Below are positions 55,846 to 64,000 of a stretch of 64,000 bases of DNA, piece by piece. The stretch covers positions 1,116,001 to 1,180,000 of the forward strand of contig NC_018584.1 of the NCBI RefSeq assembly GCF_000307025.1. The letters run 5' to 3'. Each line of letters opens with the position of its first letter. Within the stretch, counting starts at the first letter, position 1. The stretch comes from Listeria monocytogenes ATCC 19117. Its GTDB lineage: Bacteria > Bacillota > Bacilli > Lactobacillales > Listeriaceae. The translations under genes and the position numbers were made by a program. Under the pieces are notes generated by a model. It was given only the letters and a program-made list of their open reading frames with translations, had not been told where the DNA came from and did no database searches.

Positions 55846-56641
55846 GCAAAATAAACTAATTGACGAAATTCTAAAACAGGTAATGGAAACGGTTAATGAT
55901 GCCCCGGAAAAACTAGTAGAGGATGGAGGATCACGTCAAATGAGTGAAAAAGCAGTTCAATTAACAGAATTTGTAGGAACAGCAATAGGAGATACAATCG
56001 GCCTAGTGATTGCGAATGTAGACGGACAACTTTTAGAAGCAATGAAGCTTGAAAAGTCTTACCGTTCTATAGGTATTTTAGGAGCCCGTACTGGTGCAGG
56101 CCCACATATTATGGCAGCAGATGAAGCTGTAAAAGCAACAAATACAGAAGTAGTAAAAATCGAATTACCACGTGATACAAAAGGCGGTGCGGGTCACGGT
56201 TCTTTAATTATCTTTGGTGGTGATGATGTTTCTGATGTCAAACGTGCAGTAGAAGTTGCACTGAATGAATTAGATAAAACTTTCGGAGATGTTTACGGCA
56301 ACGAAGCTGGACACATCGAACTTCAATATACAGCGCGAGCAAGTCATGCACTTAATACAGCATTCGGCGCACCTGTAGGAAAAGCATTCGGTCTTATGGT
56401 TGGTGCACCGGCTGGGATTGGCGTTGTTATGGCAGATACTGCAGTGAAATCCGCTAACGTAGATGTCGTTGCATATTCCTCGCCAGCAGATGGAACAAGT
56501 TTCTCCAATGAAGTGATTCTTTGTATTTCTGGAGATTCTGGTGCAGTCCGTCAAGCTGTTATTTCAGCACGTGAAATTGGTAAAAAATTACTTGGAGCTT
56601 TAGGGGATGAACCGAAAAATGATCGTCCATCCTACATTTAG
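55838..56641 (+). CDS. pduB: Shell protein PduB (tandem BMC) with internal start
   Basis: 267 residues, two BMC-like domains forming trimers. A second ATG at 55940 (codon 35), [11 protein letters not shown], is preceded by ggaggatcacgtcaa, a good ribosome site, so a shorter PduB' is probably made as in Salmonella. The N-terminal 34 residues form an amphipathic helix that in Salmonella links shell to cargo. Overlaps pduA by 8 bases. Confidence 0.93.
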   Translation: MSEQNKLIDEILKQVMETVNDAPEKLVEDGGSRQMSEKAVQLTEFVGTAIGDTIGLVIANVDGQLLEAMKLEKSYRSIGILGARTGAGPHIMAADEAVKATNTEVVKIELPRDTKGGAGHGSLIIFGGDDVSDVKRAVEVALNELDKTFGDVYGNEAGHIELQYTARASHALNTAFGAPVGKAFGLMVGAPAGIGVVMADTAVKSANVDVVAYSSPADGTSFSNEVILCISGDSGAVRQAVISAREIGKKLLGALGDEPKNDRPSYI

Positions 56642-56659
56642 AACGGAGGGTAACGACTG

Positions 56660-58324
56660 ATGAAATCAAAACGCTTTGAAGAATTAGCAAAACGCCCGGT
56701 CAATCAAGATGGTTTTGTAAAAGAATGGATTGAAGAAGGCCTAATCGCAATGGAAAGCCCGAATGATCCGAAACCAAGCATTAAAATAGAAAATGGAAAA
56801 GTAGTCGAAATGGACAGCAAAAAACTCGCTGACTTTGACTTAATTGACCATTTCATCGCTAAATATGGCGTCGATTTATCTCGTGCGGAAGAAGTTATGC
56901 AAATGGATTCTGTGAAGCTCGCAAATATGCTTTGCGACCCAAATGTGCCACGGGAAAAAATCGTTTTACTTACAACAGCTATGACACCGGCAAAAATAGT
57001 AGAAGTAGTTTCACAAATGAACGTTGTCGAAATGATGATGTCGATGCAAAAAATGCGCTCTCGCAGAACACCAACAACTCAGGCCCACGTAACAAACTTG
57101 CGTGATAATCCTGTTCAAATTGCTGCAGATGCGGCAGAAGCAGCAATTCGTGGTTTTGACGAGCAAGAAACAACCGTTGCGGTAGTTCGTTATGCACCTT
57201 TTAACGCGCTTAGCTTATTAGTAGGTTCGCAAACTGGCCGTGGTGGCGTATTAACGCAATGTTCTCTCGAAGAAGCAACAGAATTAGAACTCGGTATGCG
57301 TGGTTTAACTTGTTATGCAGAAACGATTTCTGTTTATGGTACAGAACCTGTATTTACAGACGGAGACGATACACCTTGGTCCAAAGGTATTTTGGCAAGT
57401 GCTTACGCGTCTCGCGGTTTGAAAATGCGCTTCACATCCGGAACTGGTTCTGAAGTTCAAATGGGTTACGCAGAAGGTAAATCGATGCTTTATCTTGAAT
57501 CTCGCTGTATTTTCATTACGAAAGCGGCTGGTGTTCAAGGGTTACAAAATGGTTCGATTAGTTGTATCGGAATTCCGGGAGCCGTACCAAGTGGTATTAG
57601 AGCGGTTCTTGCAGAGAATTTAATTGCCGTAATGTTAGATCTAGAAGTAGCTTCTGGTAACGACCAAACATTCTCGCACTCGGATATTCGTCGTACAGCT
57701 CGTTTATTGATGCAATTTTTACCAGGAACAGATTATATTTCCTCTGGTTACAGTGCAACACCTAACTATGACAATATGTTTGCTGGTTCCAATTTTGATG
57801 CAGATGACTTTGATGATTACAATATTTTGCAACGTGATTTAAAAGTAGACGGTGGTTTAACGCCAGTTACCGAAGAAGAAGTCGTTGCAGTTAGAAATAA
57901 AGCGGCACGTGTAATTCAAGCTGTCTTTGATAAATTAGGTCTTCCAGAAGTAACCGATGCGGAAGTAGAAGCAGCAACGTATGCACGTGGAAGTAAAGAT
58001 ATGCCAGAACGTAACATGGTAGAAGATATTAAAGCAGCTGCTGAAATGATGGACCGTGGTGTTACTGGTCTGGATGTTGTTAAAGCGTTATCTGCTGGCG
58101 GATTCGATGATGTTGCTGAAAGTGTACTAAATATGTTGAAACAACGTGTATCTGGGGACTTCCTTCATACATCTGCCATCATTGATAAAGACTGGAATGT
58201 CATTAGTTCCGTCAATGACTTAAATGATTATGCAGGTCCTGGAACTGGTTATCGCTTAGAGGGCGAACGCTGGGAAAAATTAAAAGATATCGCTGTTGCA
58301 GTTGATGCAAACGAATTAGAATAA
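56660..58324 (+). CDS. pduC: Propanediol dehydratase large subunit PduC
   Basis: 554 residues, full length. B12-dependent radical conversion of 1,2-propanediol to propionaldehyde. Typical stretches: [20 protein letters not shown] start, [28 protein letters not shown] and the [10 protein letters not shown]-like active-site region. Works as (PduCDE)2 inside the microcompartment. Confidence 0.97.
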   Translation: MKSKRFEELAKRPVNQDGFVKEWIEEGLIAMESPNDPKPSIKIENGKVVEMDSKKLADFDLIDHFIAKYGVDLSRAEEVMQMDSVKLANMLCDPNVPREKIVLLTTAMTPAKIVEVVSQMNVVEMMMSMQKMRSRRTPTTQAHVTNLRDNPVQIAADAAEAAIRGFDEQETTVAVVRYAPFNALSLLVGSQTGRGGVLTQCSLEEATELELGMRGLTCYAETISVYGTEPVFTDGDDTPWSKGILASAYASRGLKMRFTSGTGSEVQMGYAEGKSMLYLESRCIFITKAAGVQGLQNGSISCIGIPGAVPSGIRAVLAENLIAVMLDLEVASGNDQTFSHSDIRRTARLLMQFLPGTDYISSGYSATPNYDNMFAGSNFDADDFDDYNILQRDLKVDGGLTPVTEEEVVAVRNKAARVIQAVFDKLGLPEVTDAEVEAATYARGSKDMPERNMVEDIKAAAEMMDRGVTGLDVVKALSAGGFDDVAESVLNMLKQRVSGDFLHTSAIIDKDWNVISSVNDLNDYAGPGTGYRLEGERWEKLKDIAVAVDANELE

Positions 58325-58361
58325 GCTACTTCCCATTTTTTATAAAGGAGGATTAAGAGAC

Positions 58362-59021
58362 ATGGTTGAAATTAACGAAAAGGTACTCCGCGGAATTATC
58401 TCGGAAGTACTAGATGAATTACAGCTAAAAGAAGATAAAGTTTCTTTCCAAAAAGAACAGCCAAGTGTTGCAGTTTCGGATGAAAGCTTTTTAACAGAAG
58501 TTGGGGACGCGGAGCCGGGTAGACAAAAAGATGAAGTTGTTATTGCGGTCGCGCCAGCTTTTGGTAAATATCAAACAAAAAATATTGTCGGTGTTCCACA
58601 TAAACAAATTTTACGAGAAGTGATTGCAGGTATTGAAGAAGAAGGGTTAAAAGCACGTGTGGTTCGTGTATTCCGTTCTTCTGACGTAGCTTTCGTTGCA
58701 GTAGAAGGCGACAAATTAAGTGGTTCTGGCATTTGTATCGGCATTCAGTCGCGCGGTACAGCATTAATCCACCAAAAAGATTTACAACCACTTTCTAACT
58801 TAGAGCTATTCCCGCAAGCGCCATTAATTACGCTAGAAACATACCGAGCAATTGGTAAAAACGCGGCGAAATATGCCAAAGGTGAATCACCAAATCCAGT
58901 GCCAATGGTCAATGATCAAATGGCTCGTCCGAAATTCCAAGCCAAAGCAGCTTTACTTCATATCAAAGAAACAAAACATGTTGTTCAAGGGAAAAACGCA
59001 GTCGAATTACAAGTAAACTAA
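58362..59021 (+). CDS. pduD: Propanediol dehydratase medium subunit PduD
   Basis: 219 residues. The N-terminal amphipathic helix [18 protein letters not shown] is an encapsulation-type targeting sequence, followed by a variable linker and the dehydratase domain ([17 protein letters not shown]). Contributes to the B12-binding site. Confidence 0.95.
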   Translation: MVEINEKVLRGIISEVLDELQLKEDKVSFQKEQPSVAVSDESFLTEVGDAEPGRQKDEVVIAVAPAFGKYQTKNIVGVPHKQILREVIAGIEEEGLKARVVRVFRSSDVAFVAVEGDKLSGSGICIGIQSRGTALIHQKDLQPLSNLELFPQAPLITLETYRAIGKNAAKYAKGESPNPVPMVNDQMARPKFQAKAALLHIKETKHVVQGKNAVELQVN

Positions 59022-59037
59022 TAGTGAGGTGAAAATG

Positions 59038-59550
59038 ATGAATCAAGAAGCACTAGAAAATATGGTTAGAAATATTTTACAAGAAGTAAATAGTGGCGCA
59101 GTCTCCACAACAACTTCTCAAAAAGTGAGCGGAGATACACTGACAGTACGAGATTATCCACTCGGAACAAAACGTCCAGAACTTGTAAAAACATCGACAT
59201 CAAAATCATTAGACGACATTACGTTGAAAAGTGTTCTAGATGGCACAATCAAACCGGAAGATGTTCGTGTAACAGCGGAAACGCTTAAAATGCAAGCACA
59301 AGTAGCAAGAGATGCCGGACGTGCAACACTCGCGAATAATTTCGAACGTGCAGCAGAGCTAACGATCGTTCCAGATGAACGCATTTTAGAAATTTATAAT
59401 GCAATGCGTCCGTATCGTTCCTCAAGAGAAGAATTACTTGCAATTGCGGATGAATTAGAGAGTGTTTATCATGCAACTATCTGTTCTAATTATGTTCGTG
59501 AAGCAGCACAGCTTTATCAAGAGCGTAAGAAATTAAAAGGCGATAATTAA
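59038..59550 (+). CDS. pduE: Propanediol dehydratase small subunit PduE
   Basis: 170 residues from ATG 59038 (ATG 59035 also possible; gaggtg just upstream). N-terminal helix ALENMVRNILQEV looks like an encapsulation helix. RPYRSSREELLAIADELE is in the conserved core. Confidence 0.93.
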   Translation: MNQEALENMVRNILQEVNSGAVSTTTSQKVSGDTLTVRDYPLGTKRPELVKTSTSKSLDDITLKSVLDGTIKPEDVRVTAETLKMQAQVARDAGRATLANNFERAAELTIVPDERILEIYNAMRPYRSSREELLAIADELESVYHATICSNYVREAAQLYQERKKLKGDN

Positions 59551-59595
59551 AATTCTCCTTTTGCTCGCGATTATGTAGGAAATGCGGTGAAATGA

Positions 59596-61416
59596 ATGAA
59601 GTATATTGCAGGGATTGATATCGGGAATTCTACAACGGAAGTGGCACTTGCGATGGCAAACTATTCGAAGGAAGTAGCGTTTGTTGCTAGTGCTATTACG
59701 GACACAACCGGTATCAAAGGAACAAAACAAAATCTTCACGGGATTTTTAAAGCGTTGCGACTTGCTTTAGAGAAAGTAAATGCGACAACCGAGAACTTAG
59801 CCGAAATCCGTATCAATGAAGCGACACCAGTGATTGGCGATGTGGCAATGGAAACTATTACAGAAACAATCATTACTGAGTCTACAATGATTGGTCACAA
59901 TCCTAAAACACCAGGGGGACTTGGTATGGGTTCAGGTGTGACGGTGCTGTTGGATGACGTTACATCTAAATCAAAAGATGAGGACTACATTGTGATTATC
60001 CCGAAAACAGTCGATTTTGAAGATGCAGCAAAGCAAATTAATACTTACGTCGAAAATGGCTATCAAATCACAGCTGCAATTCTTCAAGCAGATGATGGGG
60101 TTCTCGTGCATAACCGACTAAACCATAAGATTCCGATTGTCGATGAAGTTGGTTTTATTGATAAAGTGCCGGTCGATATGTTAGCAGCTGTCGAAGTTGC
60201 AGCTCCCGGAAAAGTCATTGAAACCATTTCTAACCCATATGGTATTGCGACAGTATTTCATTTGAATTCAGATGAAACGAAAAATATCATTCCTGTGGCA
60301 CGAGCTTTAATTGGCAATCGTTCGGCGGTGGTGATTAAAACGCCAGAAGGTGATGTCAAAGCTCGAACAATACCAGCGGGGCATATCGAACTTCAATCAG
60401 GATCCAGAACGCAGCGTGTCAATGTCGCAGAAGGTTCTGAGAAAATCATGCAAGCCATTATGTCACTTCCAAAACTCGACAATGCTAGCGGAGAACCAGG
60501 AACAAATATCGGTGGCATGCTAGAAAAAGTGCGCCAAACGATGGCTGGGCTAACAGATAAATTACCAGCTGATATTTTTATTCAAGATTTGCTAGCTGTG
60601 GATACATTTGTTCCAGTAGACGTTCAAGGTGGGCTTGCAGGTGAGTTTTCCATGGAACAAGCGGTTGGTATTGCCTCCATGGTAAAAAGTGATCACTTGC
60701 AAATGGCAGCCATCGCCTCAGAAATCGAACAAGAACTGCAAGTAAGCGTCAAAATTGGTGGTGCAGAAGCAGAGGCTGCCATTCTCGGAGCGCTTACTAC
60801 ACCGGGAACTAATACTCCACTTGCCATTTTAGATTTAGGTGCTGGATCCACAGATGCCTCGATTATCAACGGAAAAGGAGAAATTATCGCAACTCATTTA
60901 GCCGGCGCTGGCGATATGGTAACGATGATTATCCAGTCAGAAATTGGCCTTGAAGACCGTTATTTAGCCGAAGATATTAAAAAATATCCGCTTGCTAAAG
61001 TTGAAAGTATTTTCCACATTCGGCATGAAGATGGCACAGTGCAATTTTTTGATACGCCGCTTTCTCCAACAGTTTTTGCCAAAGTGGTGATTGTAAAACC
61101 AGATGGCTTTGTGCCAATACCTGGGGATGTATCAATTGAAAAAATCAAGTTAATTCGCCGTTCAGCTAAGGAGCGTGTCTTTGTAACGAATACCATCCGC
61201 GCTTTAAAATATGTCAGCCCAACTGGGAATATTCGAGATATTCCATTTGTCGTAATTGTTGGAGGATCAGCCCTTGATTTTGAGATTCCACAATTAATTA
61301 CCGATGCACTTTCTCATTATTCACTCGTTGCTGGCCGTGGGAATATTCGTGGTAAAGAAGGCCCTAGAAATGCAGTTGCAACAGGCTTAATTCTAGCTGG
61401 AGGTGCTAAGGCATGA
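59596..61416 (+). CDS. pduG: Diol dehydratase reactivase large subunit PduG
   Basis: 606 residues. Hsp70-like ATPase: DIGNSTTEVALA near the N-terminus and LDLGAGSTDASI later, the two phosphate-binding loops. With PduH it expels damaged B12 from the dehydratase. Overlaps pduH by 4 bases. Confidence 0.96.
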   Translation: MKYIAGIDIGNSTTEVALAMANYSKEVAFVASAITDTTGIKGTKQNLHGIFKALRLALEKVNATTENLAEIRINEATPVIGDVAMETITETIITESTMIGHNPKTPGGLGMGSGVTVLLDDVTSKSKDEDYIVIIPKTVDFEDAAKQINTYVENGYQITAAILQADDGVLVHNRLNHKIPIVDEVGFIDKVPVDMLAAVEVAAPGKVIETISNPYGIATVFHLNSDETKNIIPVARALIGNRSAVVIKTPEGDVKARTIPAGHIELQSGSRTQRVNVAEGSEKIMQAIMSLPKLDNASGEPGTNIGGMLEKVRQTMAGLTDKLPADIFIQDLLAVDTFVPVDVQGGLAGEFSMEQAVGIASMVKSDHLQMAAIASEIEQELQVSVKIGGAEAEAAILGALTTPGTNTPLAILDLGAGSTDASIINGKGEIIATHLAGAGDMVTMIIQSEIGLEDRYLAEDIKKYPLAKVESIFHIRHEDGTVQFFDTPLSPTVFAKVVIVKPDGFVPIPGDVSIEKIKLIRRSAKERVFVTNTIRALKYVSPTGNIRDIPFVVIVGGSALDFEIPQLITDALSHYSLVAGRGNIRGKEGPRNAVATGLILAGGAKA

Positions 61417-61760
61417 TTCCAGTTGTTAGTAAGCCAGCAATTTATTTTCATGCAGATGTAGACGCGAATCCAGACAGTATTAAACAAGTTTTATTTGGAA
61501 TAGAAGAAGAAGGCATTCCATGTGAATTAGAAATTATGTCTTTGAAAGACGAAGTGCAAGCAGCATTTCGAGCATCTGCGAGTTCTCCGCTTCTAGTAGG
61601 GGTTACGCTGAAAAATGATCATTTAGTGATTCATTATCGTAATTTACCCCCAGATAAACCACTATTTTCAGCGTATCGTTTTTGCGCAACCACACTAGAA
61701 AACCAGCGAAATATGGGAATGAATGCGGCGCGACTTGTCAAGGGTGTACCTTTTAAATAA
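61413..61760 (+). CDS. pduH: Diol dehydratase reactivase small subunit PduH
   Basis: 115 residues, dehydratase-medium-subunit-like fold. KPAIYFHADVDANP start, GIEEEGIPCE and NAARLVKGVPF are typical. Displaces a dehydratase subunit during cofactor exchange. Confidence 0.94.
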   Translation: MIPVVSKPAIYFHADVDANPDSIKQVLFGIEEEGIPCELEIMSLKDEVQAAFRASASSPLLVGVTLKNDHLVIHYRNLPPDKPLFSAYRFCATTLENQRNMGMNAARLVKGVPFK

Positions 61761-61772
61761 GGAGGTGAAGGA

Positions 61773-62210
61773 ATGCATCAAGCAATTGGAATGATTGAAA
61801 TTAAAGGACTTGCTTCAGCGATAACCGTAGCAGATACAATGGCAAAAGTAGCTAATATCCAACTTGTAGACACGGAAAAAGCAAAAGGTTTTGGCTGGAT
61901 TACCGTGAAAGTGGAAGGTGATGTTGCTGCTGTGAATGCGGCGCTTGAAGCAGGCGAACAAACCGCAATAGCCTCAGACAGTTTTATTGCGAAAAAAGTC
62001 ATTCCTCGACCAGGGGAAGAGATTTTTACAGTATTTTGGCCAAAAGAAGAAATAGAGCCAGAACAGCCGGAAGTAATGGTTGAAACAGAAAAAGTGGAAG
62101 AAACCGAAGTCCCGGCAGAAGCGACTTGCAATCTATGTCATGACCCGCTTTGCCCACGAGTAAAAGGGGATCCAAGACAAGATTGTATCCATTTTGAAGA
62201 AGAGAAGTAA
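61773..62210 (+). CDS. pduK: Shell protein PduK with Cys-rich tail
   Basis: 145 residues. BMC domain (1-88), a Glu/Pro/Val-rich linker, then a C-terminal CNLCHDPLCP..C pattern (CX2CX4CX10C) able to hold an Fe-S cluster or metal. Minor shell component in known pdu systems. Confidence 0.92.
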   Translation: MHQAIGMIEIKGLASAITVADTMAKVANIQLVDTEKAKGFGWITVKVEGDVAAVNAALEAGEQTAIASDSFIAKKVIPRPGEEIFTVFWPKEEIEPEQPEVMVETEKVEETEVPAEATCNLCHDPLCPRVKGDPRQDCIHFEEEK

Positions 62211-62234
62211 ACCCAATTTGAGGAGGAAATAATA

Positions 62235-62510
62235 ATGAATAATGCACTTGGAATGATTGAAACTAAAGGTCTTGTTGGCGCAATTGAAGCAGCTGACGCA
62301 ATGGTAAAAGCAGCAAATGTATCACTAGTAGGGTATGAAAAAATCGGTTCAGGTCTTGTAACTGTTATGGTTCGCGGTGATGTTGGTGCAGTAAAAGCAG
62401 CAACCGATGCAGGCGCAGCAGCAGCTCGTAACGTTGGCGAAGTACAATCTATCCACGTTATCCCACGTCCACACAATGATGTAGAAACGTTGCTACCAAA
62501 AGGTCTATAA
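62235..62510 (+). CDS. pduJ: Shell protein PduJ
   Basis: 91 residues, single BMC domain almost identical to PduA over most of its length. Usually the most abundant hexameric tile. Start behind gaggagg. Confidence 0.95.
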   Translation: MNNALGMIETKGLVGAIEAADAMVKAANVSLVGYEKIGSGLVTVMVRGDVGAVKAATDAGAAAARNVGEVQSIHVIPRPHNDVETLLPKGL

Positions 62511-62513
62511 GTC

Positions 62514-63149
62514 GTGGAAAGAGAAGAATTAAAAGCAATAATCAAGCAAATAGTAACAGATAAACTTAGTGGTGTGGAAACAGAGATTCCTATTGGAGTC
62601 TCTAACCGCCACATCCATCTAACAGAAAATGACTATAACCAACTTTTTCCAAACGAACCTATTCAAGTGAAAAAATGGCTCAAACAACCAGGTGAATTCG
62701 CCGCTGAACAAACCCTTACTGTTGTTTCAGAAAAAGGGGAACTGCATCGTGTCCGCATTTTAGGACCACTTCGGAAGTTTTCGCAAGTAGAGCTTTCTAA
62801 AACGGATGCAAGAATGCTTGGTATGAAGATTCCAATCCGCGTTTCCGGAGATATTGACGGGACACCTGGGATCAAACTCGTTTCGAAACATAGCGAAATC
62901 TGCTTACCAAAAGGAGCGATTGTCGCGAAACGCCACATCCATTTACCAGAAAGTGTGGCGCATGAATATGGTGTGAAACAAGGCGATGAAGTATCCGTTC
63001 TAGTAGGTTCAGAAATGCGAAGTCTTGTTTTAAATCATTGTACGATTCGAGTAAACAATCAATTTATACCAGAAATGCATATTGATACGGATGAAGCAAA
63101 TGCAGCAGATATTGCTGGTACGTGCTTTGCAAAAATAATCAAGTCGTGA
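62514..63149 (+). CDS. pduL: Phosphotransacylase PduL
   Basis: 211 residues with GTG start 4 bases after pduJ. The N-terminal helix EREELKAIIKQIVTDKL is an encapsulation-type signal. Zinc-binding motifs VSNRHIHLT and AKRHIHLP, and NHCTIRV and EMHIDTDEANA. Converts propionyl-CoA to propionyl phosphate. Confidence 0.95.
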   Translation: MEREELKAIIKQIVTDKLSGVETEIPIGVSNRHIHLTENDYNQLFPNEPIQVKKWLKQPGEFAAEQTLTVVSEKGELHRVRILGPLRKFSQVELSKTDARMLGMKIPIRVSGDIDGTPGIKLVSKHSEICLPKGAIVAKRHIHLPESVAHEYGVKQGDEVSVLVGSEMRSLVLNHCTIRVNNQFIPEMHIDTDEANAADIAGTCFAKIIKS

Positions 63150-63169
63150 CGAGATAAGGAGGTGCTGAA

Positions 63170-64000
63170 ATGGATATTCTACAAACAGCAAATGAACGAA
63201 TGGAACAGCTTGCAGCGCTAATGAATAAAGATATTAAACAAAAAGTTTCTGCTGATCAGAAAGTGAAAGTTGGCGTCGATTTAGGTACTTCCTCCATCGT
63301 GTTTGTTGTTCTAGATGAACATGATGTGCCACTTTTTGGAGCGTTTGAATTCGCAGATGCTGTTCGCGATGGTCTCGTTGTCAATTACCGCGAGTCTGTA
63401 GAGGTTGTGACACGACTGAAAGAACGCGCAGAAAAATGTTTAGGTATAACTTTAACACATGCTTCTGGAGCCATCCCGCCAGGTACAGTAGGAAACAATA
63501 AAAAGGTGGTCGCCAATGTTATTGAGAGCGCCGGAATGGAAGCACTGTACACCATTGATGAACCGACCGCAGCGGCAGCAGTTCTAGGATTACAAGATGG
63601 CGCAGTTGTAGATGTTGGTGGCGGGACAACTGGAATCAGCGTTTTTGAAAATGGTGAAGTAATTTATACCGCAGATGAACCAACTGGGGGAACGCATATG
63701 ACGCTTGTTCTTGCGGGATATTACGGTGTTCCAGTAGAAAAAGCCGAGCAGAATAAACGCGAGCAAAAAGATTCTAGTGAGCATTTTTCTGTGATGCGTC
63801 CAGTAGTGGAAAAAATGGCAGAAATTACCCGTGTTCATCTCGAGAAATCTCCCTCAGAGCCACTTTACATTGTTGGCGGTGCTTCCGCATATAGCCAGTT
63901 CAAAGATACGTTTGAAAGCTATTTGAAGACGCCTGTTTTTCAACCGAATTATCCACAGTATGTCACGCCACTTGGTATTGCTATGAGTTCAGGGAGCGAG
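63170..64000 (+). CDS. eutJ: EutJ/PduM-position Hsp70-like chaperone EutJ (5' part)
   Basis: 277 codons to the window end; continues outside. ATG behind aaggagg. Actin/Hsp70 ATPase motifs: VGVDLGTSSIVFVVLD, VVDVGGGTTGIS, YIVGGASAY. EutJ family, thought to help assemble or reactivate microcompartment enzymes. N-terminal ~25 residues form a helix and may be a targeting peptide. Confidence 0.9.
   Translation, partial: MDILQTANERMEQLAALMNKDIKQKVSADQKVKVGVDLGTSSIVFVVLDEHDVPLFGAFEFADAVRDGLVVNYRESVEVVTRLKERAEKCLGITLTHASGAIPPGTVGNNKKVVANVIESAGMEALYTIDEPTAAAAVLGLQDGAVVDVGGGTTGISVFENGEVIYTADEPTGGTHMTLVLAGYYGVPVEKAEQNKREQKDSSEHFSVMRPVVEKMAEITRVHLEKSPSEPLYIVGGASAYSQFKDTFESYLKTPVFQPNYPQYVTPLGIAMSSGSE

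Noticed and set aside
1-64000. tRNA or rRNA genes, complete insertion sequences, integrases
   Set aside because: None recognised anywhere in the window by eye.

Overview
The window looks like a Listeria monocytogenes chromosome segment, most likely a serovar 4b-type (lineage I) strain. It is low-GC Firmicute DNA whose gene order (tagGH, a GW-module autolysin, gtaB, tarIJ, tagD, pncB-nadE, guaA, a second clpP, then pduST/cob/pocR/pduABCDE) is the one known from Listeria. The serovar inference rests on the 774-residue, seven-GW autolysin, which matches IspC of serovar 4b, and on the absence of rhamnose (rml) genes from the teichoic acid cluster.

Layout. (1) 1-20.0 kb is the wall teichoic acid (WTA) region: the TagGH exporter, IspC, a DUF6270-type protein, a lipid-sugar glycosyltransferase pair (GtrB-like plus a polytopic GT-C-like protein), a GT2/CDP-alcohol phosphotransferase fusion, GtaB, TarI/TarJ (CDP-ribitol), GT2, two TagB/TagF-family enzymes and TagD. 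(2) 20.1-24.9 kb is housekeeping: NAD salvage (pncB, nadE), a monooxygenase-like protein, an orphan PTS IIB and guaA. (3) 25.1-35.6 kb is accessory DNA downstream of guaA, a known insertion hotspot. It holds a three-gene methylase / SF2 helicase / GIY-YIG nuclease operon, then a decayed type VII secretion (LXG-type) toxin locus: two small partner genes, a toxin remnant, an array of immunity-like paralogs and a pseudogene. (4) 35.6-48.4 kb is mixed: a MerR-led operon, a Fur-boxed heterodimeric ABC exporter with a small upstream ORF, acetyltransferases, an Imm26-like protein, an LPXTG internalin with a 17-unit Pro-Val-Asp minisatellite, ClpP1 and a precorrin-2 dehydrogenase-like gene. (5) 48.5-64 kb is B12-dependent propanediol use: PduSTUV, CblS, CobUSC, a cobalamin riboswitch whose transcript runs antisense to pocR, PocR, then the shell, diol dehydratase, reactivase and phosphotransacylase genes pduABCDEGHKJL and the start of eutJ.

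How it works together. TarI/TarJ, TagD and GtaB make activated precursors, the TagB/TagF-type and GT2 enzymes build and decorate the polymer, TagGH exports it, and IspC's GW modules bind wall polymers. In the pdu block, encapsulation-type helices on PduD, PduE and PduL point to cargo inside the shell built from PduA/B/J/K/T/U. PduS and PduGH keep B12 and the dehydratase active, CblS/CobU/CobS/CobC make or salvage B12, and B12 level controls PocR through the riboswitch-gated antisense RNA.

The most interesting items are the methylase-helicase-GIY-YIG operon (its methylase has an MmeI-like layout but no obvious nuclease catalytic triad), the collapsed toxin/immunity locus, a 17-bp element repeated in front of hairpin terminators at pduU and pduA, cre-like boxes at pdu promoters, a structured leader at 15.7 kb, and a translatable 35-codon ORF in the Fur-controlled ABC unit.
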